NCBI GenBank assembly: GCA_004194705.1
Contig: SADC01000132.1
Coordinates: 186,001-250,000 of the forward strand
From: Ditylenchus dipsaci
Taxonomy: Eukaryota > Nematoda > Chromadorea > Rhabditida > Anguinidae
Length of the DNA: 64,000 bases
Direction: 5' to 3'
This document shows positions 48,801 to 60,800 of the stretch, in pieces (position 1 is the first letter of the stretch; each line of letters opens with the position of its first letter). The position numbers and the translations under genes are program-made. The notes beneath the pieces are model-generated. The model saw nothing but the letters and a program-made list of their open reading frames with translations, did no database searches and was not told the DNA's origin.

Positions 48801-51800
48801 CCATTTTTGTTTGAGTCCAGGATACCATAATATTTTTGACCACTTGTTGGGTTCAATGACCTTTTGACCTTATATTTTTGACATCTTTTGCAATTCTGGT
48901 ATAACAGGGTGGTCCGAAAAATTCACCCCTTTTCAAATTGGATGGGCATGACTTTTTTCTAGGGTGGTTTTCGAAAGTCTGTTTTCACCAATCAATTTGT
49001 CTCACCTACAGTATTTTTTAGTGTGTAATGCCGAAAAAACGATTTTGACTAGGTCACCCATGTGGTTTTGGTCTTGGTCTATGGATGGCCTCTACATGAA
49101 CAAGGACCAAACCCCACAGGGAGACCAAGTAAAAATCGTTTTTTCTGGCAATGCACACCGAAAAAATTGCAGGCGAGAAAAGTTGATTGGCAAAAACAGA
49201 ATTTCGAAAATCACCGCAGAAAAAAGTTATGACCATTTTAGAAGAAGGGATTATTCGGGAAACCCTGTAATATGGTAATTTAACCTAAAAGTTGAAGAAA
49301 TTTCAAAACTGAAGTTTCTGGAATAAGAACTAAAAAGTCAATCTTATGATAGCCTTATTGCCCACCTAAGCACATCACACAAACACTTTTGTCTAGGTGG
49401 CACTCAGCCAGCACGCACTAATGCACCAGCACCTCCAACAGCTATAAAAGCACAGCCACCTCCCATTTTCCGTGCACGACCACCTCCAATCCAAAAAATG
49501 CATTCACAAGAACAAGAGTTTCAACCACCCCCAATGCAAGTATTCCACCCTCGACCACGCCAACGACCATCCCCTCCGGATATGCGAGCGCAACCACCTC
49601 CTATTCAAAGTTTTAATCCAGAACCACCTCATCAGCCCCTACAAGGAGAAAATTTCCAACCGGCTCCAATGAAAAAGATGCGACCTCAACCACCCCAACA
49701 GCCACCACAAATACCAAGTGAATCACCTCAGGAAGAGTTCCAGCCCACACAAAACTTAGTAGAACCGGTTCAACTGCCTGAACAGCCAACACAGTCACGA
49801 GAAGAAGAATTCCGACCTCCTGCTATGAGAAAATTCAGACCAGAACCACCTAGGCAAGTGCCAGTAGAAGCGATCCAACCAGCACAACTACCAAGAGAAC
49901 TCTCCCAAGTACCAAGAAAAGTGATGCAACCACCACAGCCAGAGTCTCGAGTACCACAAGAGTCGATTCAAGAACCAAAAAACCCACTCCAACCACCCTC
50001 AAAACCACCACAAATGCCTACAAGTGTGTTTCAAGCATCTCAACCAGAACGTCAGCCACCTTCACAAGAAGGGCAGCCACCACAAATTCCAGTAGAACCA
50101 ATCCCAGTGCGCAGTCAGCCACCTCCGACAGTACCTGAGACACCAGTAACTCCAGTTTCTCCTGCTTTTAAACAACCTCAACCACCAGCAGAAGAATTTT
50201 CACCGCCTCAAATGGCAGTAGAAACGCCAGAATTACCAATAGAAATGCCGGTGGAAGAATTTCAGCCACCCCAAATACAAGTGGAGCCACCACAAATATC
50301 TAGGAACAAATTTAGGCCACCGCAGATACCCATGGTTTCGGCTCCACAACCTCCTGAACAACCACCACAGGTACCCGTTCAACCAGTTCAAGCAGTTAGA
50401 ATACCTCAGAAACCACCCCAAGTCCAGATCACAATGGTCCCAGAACGGCCAGAAACACCAGAAATACCTTCTACCAGACCTCAAATCCAACCAGAATCAC
50501 CAGTGGCTATTGAAGTTCCCATCCAACCACCTACAGAAATGGCTCCAGTCCAACCAGAACCTATCGAAATCACTGGTCAGTCGACTAGTGAACCGGCATC
50601 CACCAAGCCCGAATCTCCAGCAGCCACTGAGGTTCCACTACAACCATCTCCCCCTCCAAGAGAACCATCTCCTCCACCTCAAACCACTTTTGAACTACAG
50701 TCAACCACCACCAGAAGACCAGGACAGGCCCTTCAATGGCTCGTTTTCCTCTGATCCAACACCTTCAATCAAACCTCAACAAAAAGACAGTTTGGCATCT
50801 TCTACACCATCTCCCCAAGCCCAATTCTCAGGCAATTGCAGCCCTTGCCAGAGCTTTGCCTGCCCCTCCTGTTGAAAAAGAAGAGAAACATGCCCAGCAG
50901 ACCATCGACTTCCTCCGGTTCCAACAGCAAATGAACAGGGGGCCAGTGGAGCAGCAACCGTTACCTGTTCCCTCTCCAGCTAGAGCCCATTCTCGACCAA
51001 CTGCTGAGGAGGGAATGCCTCAGAAACCATCCGTTCAGGTGCGTAAGATGAGTCCCATGGAGATTATGTACCCTCCTGGAGCTACTGTGGCACCATTGGA
51101 ACAATGGCCCAAACCTCAAAACCTAGCCAAAGGGTTGACCAGCTACCTAAAACAAACCATATGGTCAATGAGCTACCAGATATCAACCACATGGTCGATC
51201 AACTCCCACAAATTGTGCAGGTGGAACCAGCAAAAACAAGAGGAACTGAAAAACTAGAGTCCATTTCTGAAAGAAATTTGCTGGAAGTCAAGACCAAAGA
51301 AGAAATTCTTGAAAAAACAGTGGATAAAGAGGATGCAAAAGCATACGCTCCTAGGTTAAATATCAACAAACCACTGCAGAGAATCCGAATAATGCCAATT
51401 ACTGCGGAAACAACATCCACTATGCCTGAAATTCCTATTACTGCTAGCACTACTACTGAGAGTTCGCTTACACCTGTAAGCACCACGATTTATTCTGAGG
51501 CTGTTACTAACAAAAAAATACATTCTGGGACTGTGAGTTTTTCTGCAACAGAGGAAATTGCTATGACCTCTACTACCGAAGGTTCGATTCCAACTTCAAA
51601 CGGTGTCATTTATTTGGCGAACACTGCAAGCTCGGTTCCACTTGTGAACAAACAAATTTATACTGAACCTTCAAGTTCGATTCCACCTGCGAGCAGCACT
51701 TTTTATTCCTCTGAGATTGTGAGATCAGACATAAGTGCAACTACTGACACTCCAGTGGTTAGATTGCCGGAAATGATTTCTCCAATGCTGATAGACCACT

Positions 51801-54800
51801 CTTCTGTGAAAATGAAAACAATATCTAAGCCTGGTGAAGAAGTTGTCCTTGTTGACCATAGAAACAGGGTTGTGGACCAAGGTATTGAAGAGCTAGAAAG
51901 CAGAACTCAATTTTGGCCAAGGAAGAACAGATTGTTGAGGTGGTTTCCACAAGCACACAAACACCTTCCGAAAGCACAAGCACACTGAGTAGTTATGTTA
52001 GCACAAGCACTGGCACTACACAAGGTTATTCATTTGCACTTTTTTTGCACTTGCATGCATTTTTTCTTTTTTTATGGGTACAGAATGCAGAATATAATAC
52101 TCATACAAACTAACTTTTTGATTTCTGACTTTTGGGGAGGGAGGGGGCGTGTGAAGCGTGTTTTTGTCCCGTTTAAAAAAGGCTCAAAATAACTCAGGAA
52201 GAGACTCGTATAATAGAATTTCTCGTATAATATCAGACAAATATTACAGCTACAGTCGACGTTCGATATAGCGAATCCCCCAAAAGTTCGTTCCCACCTA
52301 GGGTCCGACACTTTTTGTAGCACCATTTTCAAATTCGTTTTCCAAATGTGATTCGCCAGTCTAGTCCGAAATATCGCAAGGATTCCGATTTTACCGGTCG
52401 TTTTTTTTAATAAAATAATTTTGTCATGAAGACCCGCAACGCCCGATATAACGAACCTCTTTTTTGAAAATAGGGGTTCGTTATATCAAGCGTTGCGGGT
52501 CTTCATGATAAAATTATTTTATTTTTAAAAAACGACCGGTAAAATCGGAATCCTTGCAATAATTCGGGCTTGACTTTACTTGACCCCCCCCCCACGGCTG
52601 ACCCACTTTTGATGACAATTTTGAAAAACCGATTGCATATTCGTGTTTCTCGACCCCGATTTAGGCGCGAATTTACCAATCGTTTCCGGTAAAGTGAAAA
52701 AAAATTTTTTTCAAACCACAGGGGGGTACCATGGATTTTAGTCAAAATTTGAAAATTTGAATTCGCGCCTTTTGAATTTTGAAGGGATTAAGGGCTGTAT
52801 TGGGAGGGAAGGGAATAAAAGGGGCTACTAATCACACAGGGCCCTTAACAAGAAGATGTTGAACATAGTTTTGAATACTGGGGCCTACCGCATAAATAAA
52901 CTTTGGTATGCATGCTTTTTCATGCATCCAGAGTCACTTTCGAGTGATTTGTGTCTAAGGTATGTGGGTGTGCGCATCTCAACTCCAAGCCCCAAGCCCC
53001 CTGCGCCCCGAAGGGAGCGCAGGGGGCTTGAGAGTTAGAGATGCGCGCACTCACTTACCTTAGACATGATTCCGAGAAGTACTCTTCATCATAAAATGCA
53101 TATAGAGGCTCTTTTTGCCACGGCTCAGTTAAAAAACATGGTAAGACAGCCAGAATATACCAATATATGTTTTTTTCTAACGTTCTGCCATAAAGTAGCC
53201 CCTTTTATTCCCTCCCCTCCCTATACAGCCCTTAATCCCTTCAAAATTCAAAAGGCGCGAATTCAAATTTTCAAATTTTGACTAAAATCCATGATACCCG
53301 CCTGTGGATCGAAAAAAAAATTTTTTTCACTTTACCGGAAACGATTGGTAAATTCGCGCCTAAATCGGGTCGAGAAACACGAATATGCAATCGGTTTTTC
53401 AAAATTGTCATCAAAAGTGGGTCAGCCGTGGGGGGGGGGGGGGTTCAAGTAAAGTGTTACCATAATTCGGACTAGATTGGCGAATCACATTTGGAAACGA
53501 CTTTAAAAATGGAGCTAAAAAAAGTGTCGGACCCTAGGTGGGAACAAACTTTTGGGGGTTCGATATATCGAGCGTCGACTGTATTAGCTTTTGATTATTC
53601 TTATTATCGGGTCAAAAACTGTTAATTTAGGGTTTTTCGCTTGACGGGACAAAGACACGCATTACCCTACAAGAGCTAGAAATGAAAAGAAGTTTTTTCA
53701 AAGGTTTATTGTGTAACCCGCCTCCGAAAACAACAGAGAGAATATATATTCGCTTTTTTGTTTCAAAGCGCGTTACGTGAGTAACAGTCAAGGAAAAACA
53801 TTTTCCCAAGTGAGAATCAAATGCCCTAGCACTTTTAAAGATTTCCGTAGATTTACCATTGAGTTAATTATAGCCCGACTTTCCAGCAATTTGTCGAAAT
53901 TAACGTTTTTGTCTACTTCGTGGAGGTTTTTACGGGGTTGAAAGTTATAGCCAACGGTCCATAATTACAGCCTTTACGGTGGTATTTTTAGCTCCCCAGA
54001 CTTCTGCCCAAACTGATGCATCTACCACTACCCAAACATTGGCGCCTAGCACAGAAGCGCCTCGACCATCTTCGGTCAGAACTCAACAGCCACCATTGCC
54101 CGCAACCAACGAAGTGGATGATACTTGCATGCAACCTCCCGATGCTGGTCCTTGCACTGAATACATTCCTAGATGGTTAGGATTCACTTCATTTTCGCCA
54201 TCTAAATCCAATTTAATATATTTCTTTCAGGTACTTCAATTCTCAAACAGCCAAATGCGAGCAGTTTAGTTATGGATCCTGCCAAGGAAACAAAAATAAT
54301 TTCTTGGAAAAACTTCACTGTGAAATAAAATGTCATGAACGTGAGTTTTTATTTGGTGTAAAGGGTGGTATATAAAAAAAAGCGGAAATCTTCACATACT
54401 TTTGTCACTCTTTTTTATTCGGTCTATTCGTTTTATTCGGCAATGATTAACAATAAAGGTTAATCATTATTTCTGTATCAAATTTAATTTTTGTGGCAAA
54501 ATTAATTTATTTTGTGGCAAATTTATTCTTGTTTGTGGCAGATTTGATTTTCGCCTGGAGCGCATCTATTTAAGGTAGTGTGCCTTTTTCATTCTAAAAA
54601 CTTAAGAAATATATATGAAACTGTCTATCTGCTTAATCCGCATACCGTTTTTAGTCTCTTTAGACCGAAAAACCGATTTTTGTGAAAAAATGGAAACGAG
54701 AATTTCGGTTTTAAGTTTGGTCCAGCAACCGAAAAATCTCGATTCCTGAAAGATCATAGTAAAGTGGCAGAAGATCCCATGGACCCGTCTGTTTCGGCCA

Positions 54801-57800
54801 ATACTCCTCTCTTCACATGAAAAGTTGTTTAAGTCGCAATTAAAGTCGCATCTAAAATAACTAGTAATCTAAAAATAATTGAATTTGCCACAGAATAAAA
54901 CATTTTTGCCACAAAAAACTATATTCGCTACAGAAAAAATTATTAACCTAAAATAAATTACATGGAAGTTTTGATTCCACTTCGATTTCTCTGTTCTAAT
55001 TATCCAAAGCATCGGTTTCGCTTCGGTTTCTTGTTCCTAGGGTTCTGGCTGAAAAGTTCTAGACCAAATTTTAAACTTATCTTTTTCAAAAGTTTTCCTT
55101 TAGCCGCTTAGAAGTTCAAGACAAAAGCAGATACCTTGCCACAAAAGAATATAGAACACTAAAAATGTTCAAAATAAATGTGCAGTATTCAGAAGAAAAT
55201 TTTTTGAAACTATTAATTTTGTAGCCACCCTAAAAATTCGGTGTTCAATAATTGAAAAAAATGTTTGTAGGTCTGTCAGCTTTTGTCGACAAATTGCCTG
55301 TTCGCTGCACTTGGCCGAGGGAAGAAGGTTTTGGTGGTGGATATGCAGTCAAATGTAAGCTATAAATCTACTAAATACTTAAAAATTCTTAAATTTTTCC
55401 TATTTCCAGGGTACTACAACCAGAGAAACTTGCGTTGCGAACAGATGGTCTACCAGGGACAGGGTGGCAATGACAATCAGTTCAGCAACTTGGGTGATTG
55501 TGAGCGATCTTGCACATGTATATCTTGCTTGCATCTCGATCATAAGTTGTATTTTTAAAATCCGATTTGCAGTGACCTCAAGCATTGGTTTCACCCCACC
55601 GCCCATCTTTGTGCCTCCTCCAGTAGTGACTACGACCAGCAAACCCAAAGTTCACGAGGGAAAAGTTGAAGTGATTGACAAAAAGATACCTAATCGAGTA
55701 GACGCCTCCAACACTGCTGTGTCTCAGTCAGAGGACGGAGCTGTGGGCGCTCCTGCACCTTCCCAGCCAATGTAAGTAGTTTTCTTACTTGTGCTGAATG
55801 GCGATGGTGGACATGGCGTACCCACTTCTGATTTTCACCAGGATTTTATTGTGTTTTTATAAAAAAGTGACCCCCTTTTTAATAGCCCACCATTACTTTT
55901 TTTATCTAAAAAAATTATGAAGTTAAAAGACTCTATCCAGACTGGTTAGAAAACCTTGTCCATGATTGACAAGGAAATTTACCCACAAATAAAACTCACG
56001 TATGTACCCTTCTAAACTTTCAGTGCTGAGCAACCAGCCCTCCAACCAATCCTCGTTACGGAGCTGAACCCTTCTCCAAAGATCCTCCACCCAAGAATCT
56101 TCCTCCAATGATCGGTGGCTCTCCTCCAGCTACTATCGATTACGCTAATAACAAGAGACTTGAACCAGGAAATACCATAAACAAACGTAAATTTACCACA
56201 AAATATTTGACGGGATTTCTAATTTATTAAGACAATTTTAGTAGCAGGGATCACGACCCATGTGTCCGATAAAGACGGCTTTATTTCCACAACCATCGAC
56301 AAAAATGGTAGTACCTTGAATTTTTAAGGCTTTTAACTTCTATCTATTTTTGTTTTTAGAACAATTCGGGAATCCTCATCAGACTCTAGCAACGACAAGA
56401 AAATTGACTTTGGAACTCAGGTGGATGCGGCGACTACAAACGGGGATGAATTGGTTGGAACTACAGATGCCGTTAACGGTGTACAAAAGGAAGAGGTCCA
56501 GAAGATTCCAATCTGTCCTAATGGTCTGAATGCAATGCAATATGCGGACGGTAGACCTGTCATGTGTTTGCCTGGTAAATTTTCATATCGAATTTTGCTT
56601 GGACAGCATTTCATTTTTTAAGAAATTTACAGGCAAAAACCAGTGTCCAGACAAATCGGTGTGCTACTTCAATGGTCTTGATTTCTTCTGTTGTCCAAAT
56701 GAAGGCGGGTTTTTGACACTTTGCTCAATAGTGGTAGCCAAATAGTGGTAGCCTCACATTCTAAAACATAGATCATCCTGTCTGTTGAAAGTCTGTCTCC
56801 CTGTCTGTTCAAAGCATAGACCCTGACTGTGACCTGGAGGAACTCTGATTATGAAATTTTTTAAAGAAGCATGCCCAAGTTCAATATAAATCTAGTTGTT
56901 CAGCTCTAAGATCCTACTATAAGTAATACAACTGTCACTCCAGATGTTTAAAAACACCTCGATACCCATATAATAATTCCTCACACATGGGTCAGTGTTC
57001 TACTTCTTGTGAGTCTTTGGAGCTAGGGAGCCAGATTCGAAAGAAACTTAGTCACGTTCTACAAGGAAATAAGCGGAAAATATATCAAAGCCTTCCAAGG
57101 TGTTTCTCATCGGTTATCTCAGCTTTCTTCAACTCAAAAAACAAAAATACAAAAAATAAAAGTGCCACCGCTAGGTGGATTTTAACCTGACACATTGAAA
57201 TAGCGAAATCTAACGCTTTACCACCACACGACAAAATTTTGGGGAAAAGTCACCTAGCGAGCATTTTAAAAGACAATGACCATACTTAATCACCCAGATA
57301 CCTAGACAATACCCAACGATGAGACTTTGGTAAAAAACGAGAGAGCGAACACTCGACCGCACAAAAAATGATGAAATTCAAATTTCACAAGCTTGGCGTT
57401 TTGTTAAAGGGGGGGGGAATTTTATATACGCATCGCCTTTTGTCGAAAGTTCTAGTCCCTCTGGGGTGTTTTAATTTAATTTTTCAGTAAGTTTTTCGAC
57501 TTTGAGGTCCAAAAACCATCGAGCAAACGATTGCAACCATTTCCAGCACTGCTTTGCTGTCATCAACTGCCTCAATTTTGCGATTTTTGGCAATGACTAC
57601 CAAAATTAAAGAAAACTAGCCAAAATGATGCGTACTAGGAACTGAGTTTTTTTGCGATTTCAATTCACATGATTTTATACAACCGTATGCTGAAAAGGAC
57701 GGAAAGACGCAGGGCCACATTTTGAGTGTAAGGTTGCAAATGAGTATGTAAATTAAAATTGGGAAAAAACGTCACTTCCAGGATACTACCGAAAAGTACT

Positions 57801-60800
57801 GGTATAGTCCTATTGAGGATTTCACCGAATTGGATTTTTTTATGTTTTAGCCCTAACTTTATACCAACTTTTCATTTGTATGATAGCTCAAATGAAAGCC
57901 CAGAAGCTTGGCTACATTTTGACACTAAACTTGTAAATAAAAGGATAAAAAAAATAAGGTCTGCAGCCAGTCGTCCCCCCTTTAAAGGCGCATGCCCGTG
58001 CGTTAAGGCGCGAACCAGCAGTTTTTTTCGAATTTTTTCAAATCGTCCCATTTTTCACTCGTTCTGCGTCAAATCTGATATAGATGACCTTATACTGCTT
58101 TTAAAAACTAGACAGAAAACTTGAAAATCTAGACGAGAACGAAATTAAAAATTTATCGAGAAAGAAAAGAACTGCTGGTTCGCGCCTTTTCTCCCCATCG
58201 GGCACGATCATGCCCCTTTAAGACTTTTGGCAGCTTTTGGGACATTTGTACCGCCAACCGCCAAGTTGAAAAATTTGTATATAAGTTCAATGATTAGAAA
58301 AAAATTTCGCATTATCGGGCACCACCTCTTATTAGCGTGGGCATGCCCCTTAAACTCACGTTTTTTACTTGAGTGATTTATCCACAACACTGCAGGTGAA
58401 AACGAAATTTCGAGGCTCTTTGTTCCAATAATTTTATCTTAATTTTTTTACTCACCCAATTGCTTTCAGATGATCCCTACGACCAGCATATTTTCGGTGG
58501 CTACGACGGGGAAGAAGTGAAACATGGCTACAAAAACGTTCCCACCAATCTCAACATTAGATCGATCCGTCGTTCCAAACGAGCTCCTGTGATTGCTCCA
58601 GCTTTAGCCAGAGGTATGAACCGTCCTATGCCTTCTTCTTCCTTCTCCATTGATCATGTCACAAGTCCTCTTCGGTTTGACGGTAGGCTTTACCTTTTTT
58701 TAATTCAAACCCACGCAACCTATTCACTTTCAGACAAGCCAATCCATTCCATCTCCTCAGCTGGTCTGGCCAGTCGTCGAGTCAATCCCTGCATTGAGGA
58801 AGTAGATAGAGGTCAGTGCAATGAGGCTCACCTACGCTACTTCTACGACATCAACAACGACCATTGCCGCTTGTTCTACTATTCCGGTTGCAATGGCAAC
58901 TCCAACAACTTTGCCACCCTTCCGGAGTGTGAGCAAAGGTGCAAAATTGGTATATTTTAGGTACAAGTCTGGAATACTCTCACATGACTGGCTTTTTTCA
59001 GGCATCATAGTGACTGTGACTCGCACAACTCCAGCTTCCATTGAATCCACAAGTGCAGCTACCCCTCCAGGCAGGTGTCCGAACGGACAAATGCCTTTGG
59101 GAGACACTTCTCCGGTGCTCTGTGGCAACAGAACAGATTCAATTGGATGTCCCAATGGGTATTACTGCAGGACTGGACCTCCTGATGTTTGCTGTCCAGA
59201 AGTGGAATCTGGAATCGGTAAATTTTATGTGAAATTAGGTTGGCGCAATACGGACAGCCAAATCCATTTTTAACTCCGGCTCATTGAGTCATCAAAAAGT
59301 CAGGTTAAACTTTTTTGTCTCAAATTTTTGTCCCAGAGTTAGCCAAAACCACTGGGGACTTAGCACTTTGCGAAAAATTTCAACAACGGCCTAATATTTT
59401 TTTTATGTGCAAAAAAGTCGTTTTTTTCGGCAAAAAGTTTAGATTTTGAAGGATCAAGGCTATATTTCAGGCTCTTAAAATTTCGGCATGTCTTAGTCCT
59501 CCAAGGCACAATTTTTTTTGTGAAAAATTGACTTTTTTGCAAAACTGTCCAAAATATAGTAGAAATGTTATACAAAAGATAGGCTATTATTGTAAAAAAA
59601 GTTGAAAGTATTTTTTTCTGTGCTTTCGGCTAAATCTGGGACACAAAAAAGTTAATCTGGGACAACAAAGATATTTTGGGACAAAAAATTAAACGCCAAA
59701 AGACTAGCGGCTCTAGTGTCATATACCCCTACCGAAAAGGCTAGTGTCATATACCCTACCCCATATATTTTTTCACTCAGGCTTGGGTTAGGCTCAGGCC
59801 CGCAAGCTAAGGTGTAGGCTCAGGACGTGGACATTACTAACAAGAGATTTTGCAAAACTTTTTTTTACTAAAAAAAATTGGTTTTAAAGGGGCATGCTCG
59901 TGCGTTAAGGCGCGAACCAGCAGTTTTTTTCGAATTTTTTCGAATCGTCCCACTTTCACTCGTTCTGCGACAAATCTGATATAGATGACCTTATACTGCT
60001 TTTAAAACTAGACAGAAAACTTGAAAAATCTAGACGAGAACGAAATTAAAAATTTATCGAGAAAGAAAAGAACTGCTGGTTCGTGCCTTTTCTCCCCATC
60101 GGGCACGATCATGCCCCTTAAAACACCTCTGAAAAATTATTGGGGAGGGTTATATGACACTAGCGTCAAACTACTTTTACAATTTGAAAATCCATCGCCT
60201 TTACAAAAAAATATAATTCACACTCAGGAGGCGTTTTTTCAGATCTTGGAAAAATCCTTGCAGAACAGCGAGAAAGAGGAGATGTGCGTCGCAAGCCGTT
60301 CATCAGTTCTGCCGACAATAGTGAACACCACCATCAACATGACGACAAAGCGCACGATGAACACCATAGCCATGCTCATGGAGTCGCCACTCAACAAACC
60401 AAACAAGGGGCTTACGATGAAGCCAGTACTACTAATGCAGCCACTGAAAGTCAACCAGCTGAAGTTTCTGCTGATGTGTCTGGATCAACTTCCTCGTCTA
60501 ACCTTCAAACCCCTTCTAGCATGTGTCCAGATGGCTCAGACGCCTTGTTGGATGCAGCAGGAAAGCCTGTGAGCTGTGGAGCTGGGTTTGATGGACACGA
60601 CTTGTGCCCCAAAAGTTATTATTGCTCTATTGACATGGACAGGAATGGTGAGTTTCACATTTGAATAATTTTAACCTTCTCCAACCCCAACCGGTTGGCA
60701 GGTTCCTAGGAATTTTTGGTGTACATCGACCAAATTTAGCTGATAACCGATACTTCGGAATACCAGAAGTTTAAATTTTCGGGTACTTTGATCGGATATT

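Noticed and set aside
49498..50754. 418-residue Pro/Gln-rich open frame as an independent gene
   Set aside because: It is the middle of exon 49397-52024 of the multi-Kunitz gene; the frame continues upstream to an in-phase acceptor.
60021..60572. 183-residue plus-strand frame
   Set aside because: It starts in a TTAA element and crosses the acceptor at 60243 in a frame that destroys the lustrin cysteines.
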